Assembly: GCA_039707655.1 (NCBI GenBank) | Contig: CM077670.1 | Coordinates: 145,370,001 to 145,434,000, forward strand | Reading direction: 5' to 3' | Length of the DNA: 64,000 nucleotides | From: Elymus sibiricus | Lineage: Eukaryota; Streptophyta; Magnoliopsida; Poales; Poaceae | Part shown: positions 55,431 to 64,000 of the stretch, one piece after another | How the letters are laid out: each line of letters opens with the position of its first letter | Numbering within the stretch: the first letter of the stretch is position 1 | The notes under the pieces: model-generated | Databases searched by the model: none | What the model saw: the letters and a program-made list of their open reading frames with translations, nothing else | What the model was told of the DNA's origin: nothing | Made by a program: the position numbers and the translations under genes

Positions 55431-57875
55431 ATGGATATGTCTACGTTCAGGAGTATTAGACGTAGAGTGCCTATTCTCAATGGGGAGTATTACAACTTTT
55501 GGAGGGATGAAATGCTTGATATCTTTGATGAGTTTAACTTGAGCAAGTATATTCATAATCCTTATGTGCCCCCTATTGATCCCTTGCATCTTACTCATGA
55601 AGAGGAAATTGACATGCTTCGTAATCTTAGAACTGTCAATCTTATCATTAGAGGATTACCTAAGATTGTGCTTGGTTGTATGCAAAACTTTGCATGTGCT
55701 TATACTCTATGGCATGATTTAGAAAAGCGATATCCTGATTATTCCTTAAAGAGTTTTGATAAGATTCTGCATAAGGCTGTTGTTTTTCACAAGATGAGTC
55801 CTAATGATCCTAAGTTTGATGATTGCTTGTTTGAGCTTCGTGATCTCATGCGTGCCAAAGGAGATGTTAGAACTATTAGCAACATTATCATGGAAACTAT
55901 TAGAATCCATAAACTTGAACATTGTCATGATCATGAAACTATTAAATCTATTGCCCTAGGTAATGATCAAATGCATGATGATGATGATGTTGAGCACGGC
56001 TATTATGATGAAGACGAAGACTTTGATATTGAATTTGAGAAGACCATGAGGAATCTCAGTCTTATGGCAAATCTTCGAGATTATATGGCCGGAGGAAAAG
56101 AGTGGATTCTTGATAGTGGATGTACCGATCACATGATCGGAGATAGAGACATGTTTCGTGAGCTTACTAAAAATGATGGTCCACGCAAGTATGTGACTTT
56201 TGGAGACAACTCCAAGGGTAAGGTACTTGGCCTTGGTAAGGTGGCCATATCCAATGATAGCTCCATACAAAATGTTATGCTTGTTGAATCTCTTGGTTAC
56301 AATCTTCTTTCCGTATCTAGACTAGCTGATTTTGGTTTTAATGTTCTATTTACCAAAGTAGATTGCCAAGTGTTTCGCCAAGATAATCATAATATAGTCT
56401 TTACCGGCATTCGTAGAGGTGATCTATACATTGTTGATTTCACTAAGAGAGCCCAACCTCGTACATGTTTAATTGCTAAATCTTCTAAAGGTTGGTTATG
56501 GCATAGAAGACTTGGACATGTTGGTATGCGTAACCTTGATAAACTTGTTAAAGGAGATCACATTCTTGGAGTAAAAGATGTTATATTTGACAAAGATCGA
56601 CTTTGTAGTGCTTGCCAAGCAGGAAAACAAGTTGGAGGAAGCCATCCCGTAAAGAACATTATGACCACGAGGAGACCACTCGAGCTACTTCATATGGATC
56701 TGTTTGGTCCCAACGCCTATAAGAGTCTTGGTGGTAACTCTTTCGGTTTGGTCATTGTTGATGATTTTTCCAGATTTACGTGGGTGTTCTTTCTTGATGA
56801 TAAATCGCAGGTACAAAAGATCTTCAAGAACTTCGCAAGAAAGGCACAAAATCAATTTGAAGTCAAGATCAAGAAGGTTCGGAGTGACAATGGAACGGAG
56901 TTCAAGAACGCCAATGTGGACACCTTTCTTGATGAGGAGGGTATTTCACATGAGTTCTCGGCTACGTACACGCCTCAACAAAATGGAGTTGTTGAGAGGA
57001 AGAACCGTACACTTATTGAGATGGCAAGAACAATGCTTGATGAATACAAGAGGCCAAGACATTTTTGGGTAGAAGCGGTTGAAACAGCTTGTCATGCAAC
57101 AAACCGACTCTATCTTCACAAGCTTCTTGGTAAAACGACATATGAACAGCTCACCGTTAACAAACCACAAGTTGGATACTTTCGAGTATTTGGCTCAAAA
57201 TGTTGCATTCTTGATAAGCATCGTCGTTCAAAATTTGCTCCTAAATCTCATGAAGGTTTCCTACTTGGTTATGGATCGAACTCTCACACTTACCGTGTCT
57301 ACAACAACTTCACTCGAAAAGTTGAAGAGACGGTAGATGTGAAGTTTGATGAGACTAACGGCTTGCAAGTCGAGCAATTGCCACTTGATGTAGGAGATAA
57401 AGAACCATCGGAAGCAATCCAAGACTTGCCCATTGGCAAGATTCGCCCCGTGGAAGTAAAGGAGAGTACCTCGTCTATTCAAGTGGAAGCCCCAACCTCA
57501 CATCAAGGTGAACGACAAGCTGATATGGAGGCATCCACAAGTGGAACACGTCAAGACGATGGGAATGAGGAAGTGCAACAAGATGATCCACCTCAACCTC
57601 CTTCTCCACCTCCACAAACAGACAACGACAACATCAACGAAGAAGAAGAAGATGATAATGATGAGGAATCCTCACCACAACCCAAGAAAAAGCTACCTCG
57701 AGTTAGAGCAAGAATCGACAAGGATCATCCCGTCGAACAAATACTTGGAGATATCCAAACCGGGAGAATTACTCGCTCTAAATCTCGTTTAGCTAACTTT
57801 TGTGAGCATTACTCATTTATCTCTAGTGTTGAACCCTTGAAGGTAGAAGATGCTCTCAAGGACCCGGTTGGGTGA
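55431..57875 (+). CDS. C3 gag, protease and integrase
   Basis: The start is the ATG at 55431 (MDMSTFRSIRRR), the first after the primer site. Gag covers residues 1-220 (YYNFWRDEMLDIFDEF, YTLWHDLEKRYPDYS), but no CX2CX4HX4C knuckle is seen: gag passes from MRNLSLMANLRDY straight to protease, so the nucleocapsid was probably deleted. The protease active site is ILDSGCTDHM at about 227. The integrase zinc region is LWHRRLGH...CSACQAGK (about 357-395). Catalytic residues lie in HMDLFGP (421), RSDNGTEF (484) and NGVVERKN (520). A Pro/Asp-rich linker ends in the stop at 57873-57875, caused by a one-base frameshift near 57860 at the start of the RT region. Confidence 0.9.
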   Translation: MDMSTFRSIRRRVPILNGEYYNFWRDEMLDIFDEFNLSKYIHNPYVPPIDPLHLTHEEEIDMLRNLRTVNLIIRGLPKIVLGCMQNFACAYTLWHDLEKRYPDYSLKSFDKILHKAVVFHKMSPNDPKFDDCLFELRDLMRAKGDVRTISNIIMETIRIHKLEHCHDHETIKSIALGNDQMHDDDDVEHGYYDEDEDFDIEFEKTMRNLSLMANLRDYMAGGKEWILDSGCTDHMIGDRDMFRELTKNDGPRKYVTFGDNSKGKVLGLGKVAISNDSSIQNVMLVESLGYNLLSVSRLADFGFNVLFTKVDCQVFRQDNHNIVFTGIRRGDLYIVDFTKRAQPRTCLIAKSSKGWLWHRRLGHVGMRNLDKLVKGDHILGVKDVIFDKDRLCSACQAGKQVGGSHPVKNIMTTRRPLELLHMDLFGPNAYKSLGGNSFGLVIVDDFSRFTWVFFLDDKSQVQKIFKNFARKAQNQFEVKIKKVRSDNGTEFKNANVDTFLDEEGISHEFSATYTPQQNGVVERKNRTLIEMARTMLDEYKRPRHFWVEAVETACHATNRLYLHKLLGKTTYEQLTVNKPQVGYFRVFGSKCCILDKHRRSKFAPKSHEGFLLGYGSNSHTYRVYNNFTRKVEETVDVKFDETNGLQVEQLPLDVGDKEPSEAIQDLPIGKIRPVEVKESTSSIQVEAPTSHQGERQADMEASTSGTRQDDGNEEVQQDDPPQPPSPPPQTDNDNINEEEEDDNDEESSPQPKKKLPRVRARIDKDHPVEQILGDIQTGRITRSKSRLANFCEHYSFISSVEPLKVEDALKDPVG

Positions 57876-59368
57876 ATGCAATGCACGAAGAGCTACACAA
57901 CTTTGAGAGGAACCAAGTGTGGACATTGGTTGAGAAGCCTAAGGAAGAGCAGAACATCATTGGAACCAAATGGGTGTTTCGGAATAAGCAAGATGAAGAT
58001 GGACAAGTTGTACGCAACAAGGCTCGTCTCGTAGCACAAGGTTACACACAAGTCGAAGGTATGGACTATGGTGAGACCTATGCCCCCGTTGCAAGACATG
58101 GATCCATTCGCATTTTACTTGCTTATGCCAATCACCATGATATCACTCTTTACCAAATGGATATTAAAAGTGCCTTCTTAAATGGTGAAATTGAGGAGGA
58201 AGTGTATGTGAAACAACCTCCCGGCTTTGAGAATCCCAAGAAACCTAATCATGTGTACAAACTTCGTAAAGCTCTTTATGGTCTTAAACAAGCCCCTAGA
58301 GCTTGGTACAAATGCTTGACAAAGTTTCTTCTTGAAAAAGGTTTTGAAATTGAGAAGATTGATTCAACTTTGTTCACTAAGAGGGTTAATGGAGAATTAT
58401 TTGTACGCCAAATTTATGTTGATGATATTATCTTTGGTTCTACTAACCCCTCTTTTAGTGAAAAGTTTTTAAGGTTGATGTCGGAGAAGTTTGAGATGTC
58501 TATGATGAGTGAACTCAAATTCTTTCTTGGTTTGCAAATCAAGCAAACTAGGGAAGGTACCTTTGTCTCTCAAACAAAGTACACCAAGGACTTATTCAAG
58601 AAGTTCAACATGCAAGAGAGTAAAGGTATGAAAACTCCTATGCCCACGAGCGGACATCTAGACTTGACCAAGGATGGCAAACCGGTTGATCAAAAGGTTT
58701 ACCGATCGATGATTGGTTCATTATTATATCTATGTGCCTCTCGACCCGACATTATGCTAAGTGTGTGCATGTGTGCACGATACCAAGCGGCACCAAAAGA
58801 GTATCACCTTAAGGCGGTGAAAAGAATTGTGAGATACTTAATACATACACCAAACTTTGGCATATGGTATCCCAAAGGATCTTCTTTCAATCTTGTTGGC
58901 TACTCCGATTCGGACTATGCCGGAGACAAGGTTGACAGGAAATCCACTTCGGGTACATGTCAATTTCTTGGTAGATCTCTTGTGTCTTGGTCCTCCAAGA
59001 AACAAAATTCCGTATCTCTATCTTCTGCTGAAGCGGAATACATTGCCGCGTGATCATGTTGTGCTCAATTACTATGGATGACACAAACTCTTAAAGATTA
59101 TGGTGTGCATGTGAGACATGTACCATTACTTTGTGACAATGAGAGTGCTATTAAGATAGCACACAATCCCATGCAACATTCTCGAACTAAGCATATTGAG
59201 GTTCGTCACCATTTCATTCGAGATCATGTTGAGAAAGGTGATATTGACCTTAAACATGTTCGTACTGACAAACAATTGGCAGACATCTCTACCAAACCCC
59301 TTGATGAGAAAGTGTTTTGTCACTTGAGAAGTGAATTGAACATCATTGATGTTTCAAACGTGAACTAG
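57872..59368 (+). pseudogene. C3 reverse transcriptase and RNase H
   Basis: It continues pol in the next frame. The RT motifs are NKARLVAQGYTQ, YQMDIKSAFLNG, LRKALYGLKQAPRAWY and the catalytic YVDDIIFGS (about 58417). RNase H has GYSDSDYAGD, STSGTCQFLG and SSAEAEYIAA. A TGA at 59051-59053 lies immediately after that motif; the frame then continues (LLWMTQTLKDYG, HVRTDKQLADISTKPL) to a stop at 59366-59368. So a single stop and the upstream frameshift are the only defects, in line with the low LTR divergence. Confidence 0.9.
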
Positions 59369-61036
59369 AGGTTCATGTGGATGCATACAAGGGCATGAGC
59401 ATTCTTGACTAATCCATGATACTTTCATGATCATATTATATCTTGGATATTTTGCTCCCTTGTATGGTATCTAACCTTTTGTAGGTACATGGACAAGCTT
59501 CATGTCACAAGATTGCATCTCACTCTTATCTTGAGCAATCTTGTATAACCCAAGTATCAACAATTGATGGAGTAACAAGGAACAAGATGAACTACTCAAC
59601 ATATCCTTTGACAACATTTGAGTTATGCTTTACTCTTGTCATTTTGGATACACATGTTGTTCCTTGCAAATCTAACCCATGTAGGAAGATGAACTACAAA
59701 TGATAGGATAGCTCCAAACTTCAATTCATGAGCATCCACTTCAAGTTCAACTACATGATGGACTTCACCAAATACCAATGTAATTTCTCACAACTTAGAG
59801 AAGCTTTACTCAAAGACATGAGCTAAAGCAACTCAACAAGATGTGAATACATTGAAATGCTTAAAAGAAAAATGGCAACCCCATTTTGAGCTTAAATGAT
59901 GCGTATGACCTATGATCAAGTGTACTCACTTGACTCCTAAGTCAATATACTCTAACATAGGTGACCTAGTCGCCGACCCATCTAGATGAAGTTACAAAAA
60001 AAAACATCATCTAGACGTTTCTTTGCTTTTTTTTCTGTTTCATTTCGTTTAGTTTGTCTCGCAGTTAATTCATTGCAAATCCTTGTGTAAATTCCTTGCC
60101 CAGTGAGCTGAATTGACAAAAATTCCATTGCACCAAACTCGGTTCCACCGAATTGTCTCAACTCGGTGTCACCGATTTTGACTGCACTAAGGAATTCTCT
60201 GTCAAATTTTCCCTGAGTTTTTCTACTCCAGCTCCACTCGATGATTCTTATCCTCTACTTGCATCTAGATGTGTTTCTCAAGGACCAAACCCACTTAATC
60301 AATAACCTTGAAGACCCTTCTTGGAAATTGATGTCAAAGGGGGAGAGAGGAATACATCAAAGCTTAAGCTTATCTATTCAAAACAAAGATGCACCTTACA
60401 AGAGGAGAGAATGTTACATGTTTCTTTTAGGGGGAGAGAAACATGATAAGTTTGTTCTTTGGTTGTTCTAGTTTTCTCACCCTACCTACTCCCAATATCC
60501 ATGTCAGATTCAGGGGGAGAGGAAGTTCTTTAAGGGGAGACAGCTATTTCTTTTGGGGACATGTCTGCTTCAAAGAAGTATTCACCTAGTGATACTCTCT
60601 TCTACATGTCATCCCAATCTTGGTTTCTTGTTGATCTTGTGTCTTTTTTCTTGAAGAAATTATCTTGTGTTATCTAACCCTGTTTTCTCAAGTGTATTTC
60701 TTCAGGTACTTGATCAAGAACTTCAAGGTAAGTATATGCATCACACTCATGTACATGATTGAACTCTTGCTAAGTATATATTGTTTGCAAGGAGAAAATC
60801 TTGTACATGTGGATACTCTAATGTCATATATATATTGCTCTGATGCATATATCCAAGATACATGTTCCATGTATATTTTCCCATGAGATATCATCATGTT
60901 ATGCACATCTTCAGGGGGAGTTCAAGGGAGCTCATACATGTTACATGTTTCCTTCAAAGCTTTCATACATACCTCTGCTAAATCTTTATTTAAAGCTTTG
61001 ATGTATGTTGTCATCAATTACCAAAAAGGGGGAGAT
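59369..61036 (+). other. C3 post-pol region with repeated purine tracts
   Basis: No gene remains. It shares blocks with C2 at 49990-50340. Two TCGGT-N3-ACCGA sites at 60139-60151 and 60163-60175 are what is left of the internal promoter region seen in C2; the accessory gene is deleted. GGGGAGA-type tracts occur at about 60335, 60428, 60512, 60532 and 60912, and the functional tract AAAAAGGGGGAGAT at 61023-61036 adjoins the 3' LTR. Confidence 0.75.
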
Positions 61037-62628
61037 TGAGAGCACATTTGCTACCTTGGTGGTTTTGGTAATTTATGACAACATACATGTTGTTGGACTA
61101 ATGCTTTTATCTAGTAAATTTCAGACAAGTTCAACAATGGCGTGGCATGGACAAGAGGACGTGGAACCCCTTCAAAATGCTAAGGACAAGGATTGGCAAA
61201 AGATCAAGACTCTACATTTTTGGTTTAGTGATCCAAGATCACATTGAGTCCATAGGAAAGCCAATACTATTAAAAGGGGATGAGGTGTTGCTTAATGGTC
61301 TTTTTGCTCAAGTGCTTAGTGACAGTATTCCTAAACCCTCAACCACTATCTCTACCCAAATATGTCCTAAACCTAAAGTCCAACTCGGCCCCACCGATAT
61401 TTCCAATCCGGCCCCACCGAGTTCATCCAAGACTTAGCCACTGCCAAACCCTAACAAATCGGATCCACCGAAATGGATCTCGGTCCCACCGAGATGGCCT
61501 TGCCAACTCTCTGTAATCATTTGCATTTACTTCGGTCTCACCGAGTTCGCAAATCGGTCTCACCGAGATGGCTTGCCAACTCTCTGTTGCCTTATTGCTT
61601 CACTTCGGTCCTACCGAGTTGATGCAATCGGTGCCACCGAGATGAGGATTGCCCTAAGCTATTGCACTTCGGTCCATCCGAGTTGTCTGTATAGGTCCCA
61701 CCGAGATTCCTGAAGTTCATATCTTTTACACAGTTCGGTGCTACCGAGATTATCGTTTCGGTGCCACCGAGTTGGGTCAAAAGTGTGTAACGGTTGGATT
61801 TTGTGTGGAGGCTATATATACCCCTCCACCCTATCCTTCTCAGCAAGGAGAGCCATCAGAACGTGCCTACACTTCCACCATTCATTTTCTGAGAGAGAAC
61901 CACCTACTCATGTGTTGAGCTCAAGATATTCCATTCCTACCATTTGAACCTTGATCTCTAGCCTTTCCCAAGTTTCTTTCCACTCAAATCTCTCTTCCAC
62001 CATAGCCAAATCTATGAGGAGTTGATTGAGTGCTGGGAAGACTATCATTTGAAGCACAAGAGCAAGGAGTTCATCAACAACACACCGTCTATTACCTTTT
62101 GGAGAGTGGTGTCTCCTAGATTGGTTAGGTGTCACTTGGGAGCCTCCAACCAGATGTGGAGTTGAACCAAGAAGTTTGTAAGGGCAAGGAGATCGCCTAC
62201 TTCGTGAAGATCTACCCCGAGTAAGGCTAGTCCTTCGTGGACGTAAGCCATGGTGGAATAGACAAGGTTGCTTCTTCGTGGACCCTTCGTGGGTGGAGCC
62301 CTCCGTGGACTCGCGCAGCCGTTACCCTTCGTGGGTTGAAGTCTCCATCAATGTGGACGTACGATAGCACCACCTATTGGAACCACGCCAAAAATCCACC
62401 GTGTCTTCATTGCGTTTGATCTTCCATACTCTACCCCTTTACTTTCCGTACAATTGCATGCTTTACTATTTCCGCTGTTCAATCTCTAGATATGCATGTG
62501 TAGAAAGTATTGGAGTGATCTTAACTTGTGCCAAAATCTGCCTAAGTTCCAAGAGAAATTAAAAACTGCACCTTTGGCTGGTTAGGAGTCTATTCACCCC
62601 CCTCTAGACCTATCTCCTCGATCCTACA
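61037..62628 (+). repeat. C3 3' LTR
   Basis: 1592 bp, TGAGAGCACATTTG to GATCCTACA, followed by the target copy TGGTG. Confidence 0.95.
61385..61824 (+). promoter_or_regulatory. C3 3' LTR copy of the palindrome array and TATA
   Basis: The same 12 sites, 7253 bp right of the 5' copy. One site differs in its first arm (TAGGT for TCGGT at about 61692), and one spacer changed from ATC to CTC. Confidence 0.85.
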
Positions 62629-62633
62629 TGGTG

Positions 62634-62904
62634 CAGCCCGTGGGGCACCCTCAGTCACGTAAAACAAATTACCTTAGCAGGAGGATCCCAGAAGCGATGG
62701 TGCGGGAGGCGCGGCGAGGAAGGGCTCAGGCCGCAAGAGGTAACGCTTGAACGCACCTGGCGGAGGTGTGCTGGGGAAGCGTCAGATCGCCTGGCGAAGC
62801 GTGACGCAGAAGCTCACTCCTCATGGGCCGAGGGGCTCCTGACGCACGAGGGGCTCGTGAGAACCAGGGAGCTCGCGAGGTCCTGGCACGGCGCGCGCCA
62901 GCCT
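62634..62904 (-). other. T3 non-coding sequence right of C3
   Basis: It continues the post-pol region of T3, again with CTC-NN-GAG words (GCTCGTGAG, GCTCGCGAGG). No gene seen. Confidence 0.5.
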
Positions 62905-63327
62905 CTAAAAGGTGGCGCCGGGGTTCCTCAGGCCGAAGGGCATGCGCGCGCCATCGCCGGTGGAGTCCACGCCTGGACCGGTGCGCAGCAGCAGGAAGGG
63001 CTCCTGAGAGCGGTTCTTGTTGAGGCTCGTGAAGTCGACACACATACGTTCCTTGCCGCCCTTCTTGGGGACGACGACTGGGTTGGCGAGCCATTCGGGA
63101 TGGTGTACCTCATGGACGACTCCAGCTTCTTGCAGCTTGAGCACTTCTTGAACTATGAACCCTTGCTTCTCGGGTGCCTGGCGCCGTGCTTTTTGCTTGA
63201 CGGGGCGTGCATTGGGGCACACCGCTAAGTGGTGCTCGATCACCTTCCTTGGCACACCGGACAAACCAGATGCTTTCCAGGCGAAAACATCCGAATTTGC
63301 CCGAAGGAAGGTGACGAGCGCACTTTC
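62905..63327 (-). pseudogene. T3 reverse transcriptase, internally deleted
   Basis: From 63327 downward: ALVTFLRANSDVFAWK, GVPRKVIEHHLAVCPNARPVKQK, WLANPVVVPKKGGKERMCVDFTSLNK, then quickly VDSTGDG and MPFGLRNPGATF, where homology ends at 62905. Compared with T2, the segment with the first catalytic aspartate (LLSFLDAYFGYHQ) is missing, and nothing after MPFGL remains (no YMDD, RNase H or integrase). A stop near 63328 separates it from protease. Inactive. Confidence 0.8.
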
Positions 63328-64000
63328 CTATGAAGGAGGAAGGCCGACACCGATGGTGAAGGCAGGGCCTGAGCCGCTGCTGTCAACCGACACCTTCTTC
63401 GTCTCGGCGTGGTCCTGAGAGAACAGCTGCTTCTTCTTCGCGGGCACGGCCTCAGGAGGCTCGAGCGCGTCCTCGTCAGCCGGGTGGGCAGTCGCGGCAG
63501 CCTTGTAGGCGTGCTCAAGGGAGCAGATCGCATCCTTCTCGTCGTAGGAGACGGTGATGATGCCGCTGCAGCCAGGCATCTTGAGGACGTTGTAGGCGTG
63601 ATGAGACACCGCCATGAACTTGGCGAGCGCGGGGTAGCCCAGGATGGCGTAGTAGGGCAGGCTGATGTGGGCCACGTCGAAGTCGATGAGCTCAGTGTGG
63701 TAGTTCTTGCGGGTGCCGAAGGTGCCGAGGAGGTGCACCTGTCCCAGGGGCACCATGGAGCCATCGGTCATGCCCGAGAAGGGTCTCGTCGGCATGAGCT
63801 GCTCGTAAGGCACCTGGAGCTGCTCGAAGGTCTCGATGGAGATCATATTAAGGCCGGCGCCTCCGTCGAGGAGGGTCTTGGTGACCGCGACGTTGCTAAC
63901 GGTGGGGGTGCACAGCATGGGGAGCGCGCCTGCGGCGGCCGCGGACTTGGGGTGGTCCTTGGAGTCGAAGGTGATGGCGTACTGCGACCACTTGAGGGGC
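63328..64000 (-). CDS. T3 aspartic protease, open to the window edge
   Basis: The frame enters at the right edge (WSQYAITFDSKDH), so the listed end is only the window limit. The active site is TKTLLDGGAGLNMIS (about 63838-63882), with DGGA as in other Tat copies. The SLPYYAILGYPALAKFMAVSHHAY block is at about 63590-63660. The tail (PAKKKQLFSQDHAETKK) ends in a stop near 63328. Gag should follow beyond 64000. Confidence 0.85.
   Translation of the reverse strand, partial: PLKWSQYAITFDSKDHPKSAAAAGALPMLCTPTVSNVAVTKTLLDGGAGLNMISIETFEQLQVPYEQLMPTRPFSGMTDGSMVPLGQVHLLGTFGTRKNYHTELIDFDVAHISLPYYAILGYPALAKFMAVSHHAYNVLKMPGCSGIITVSYDEKDAICSLEHAYKAAATAHPADEDALEPPEAVPAKKKQLFSQDHAETKKVSVDSSGSGPAFTIGVGLPPS

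Larger units (their letters stand above)
53784..62628 (+). mobile_element. C3: SIRE/Maximus-like Copia, nearly intact, with TSD
   Basis: 8845 bp with two 1592 bp LTRs and the target duplication TGGTG (53779-53783 and 62629-62633). The primer site, gag-protease-integrase frame, RT-RNase H frame, post-pol region with several purine tracts and the polypurine tract are in order. The LTRs differ at about 24 positions by hand count (near 1.5 percent), roughly 0.6 million years at 1.3e-8. Only one frameshift and one stop break pol. The lineage is inferred from the gene order and the multiple tracts. Confidence 0.92.
50818..64000 (-). mobile_element. T3: Tat-type Gypsy with antisense B3 gene, split by C3
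   Basis: Minus orientation. The 3' LTR (50818-51722), polypurine tract, antisense B3 gene on the plus strand and non-coding sequence run up to the C3 target site (53778). After C3 there is non-coding sequence, a shortened RT and protease to the window edge. RNase H and integrase are missing between, so T3 is non-autonomous. It is inserted in C2 gag. The same gene order as T2 was read independently. Confidence 0.8.

Overview
This window is repeat DNA from a large grass genome, almost certainly Triticeae (wheat, Aegilops or barley type). The evidence is the LTR retrotransposon families present, above all an Angela/BARE-type Copia LTR ending in GGGCATATTTCCAA and several Gypsy LTRs starting TGATACGTCTCC, and their deep nesting. 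I found no host gene, tRNA, rRNA or CRISPR array. All coding sequence belongs to retrotransposons. Family names are recognised by eye, and lineage assignments are inference.

Layout. I use short labels. G1 (1-4180) is the 3' part of a Tat-type Gypsy element. C1 (4181-4955) is a fragment of a SIRE/Maximus-like Copia LTR. 4990-5310 is a Gypsy accessory-gene relic. A1 (5632-10889, minus) is an old Angela-like Copia. S1 (10890-14206, plus) is a Sabrina/Athila-like Gypsy with 5' LTR, PBS and a broken gag. C2 (from 14207, minus) is a SIRE-like Copia whose 3' LTR is split by two insertions. The first is W1 (14506-33163, minus, TSD GAGTC), a small non-autonomous Gypsy. W1 holds L1 (18053-31216, TSD AAGGA), a 3.8 kb solo LTR. 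L1 in turn holds T1 (19797-29148, TSD GTCAC), a Tat-type Gypsy without RT or integrase. The second is T2 (33441-43905), a Tat-type Gypsy whose 3' LTR has been inverted. C2 resumes at 43906 with the rest of the LTR and an accessory gene on the minus strand, which is split by solo LTR L2 (47099-48497, TSD ATTCT). T3 (50818 to beyond the window end, minus) is another Tat-type Gypsy, inserted in C2 gag. T3 is split by C3 (53784-62628, plus, TSD TGGTG), the youngest and best preserved element.

How the genes work together. Each element carries parts of gag, protease, RT, RNase H and integrase. The Tat-type elements also carry an antisense gene cassette between pol and the 3' LTR, and the three whose 5' side is present have their own TATA box. 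In T1 it is the coiled-coil putative gypsy-type transposon protein, and in G1 its coiled-coil tail. In T2 and T3 it is a protein with a B3-like DNA-binding fold. C2 carries a sense accessory gene behind its own TATA box, which is preceded by an array of TCGGT-N3-ACCGA palindromes. The same palindromes fill the U3 of the C2 and C3 LTRs.

Most noteworthy: the palindrome arrays shared by LTR and internal promoter; the antisense B3 genes; exchange of antisense cassettes behind related pol genes; and the 1.1 kb inversion of the T2 3' LTR with a 19 bp inverted duplication at its breakpoints.
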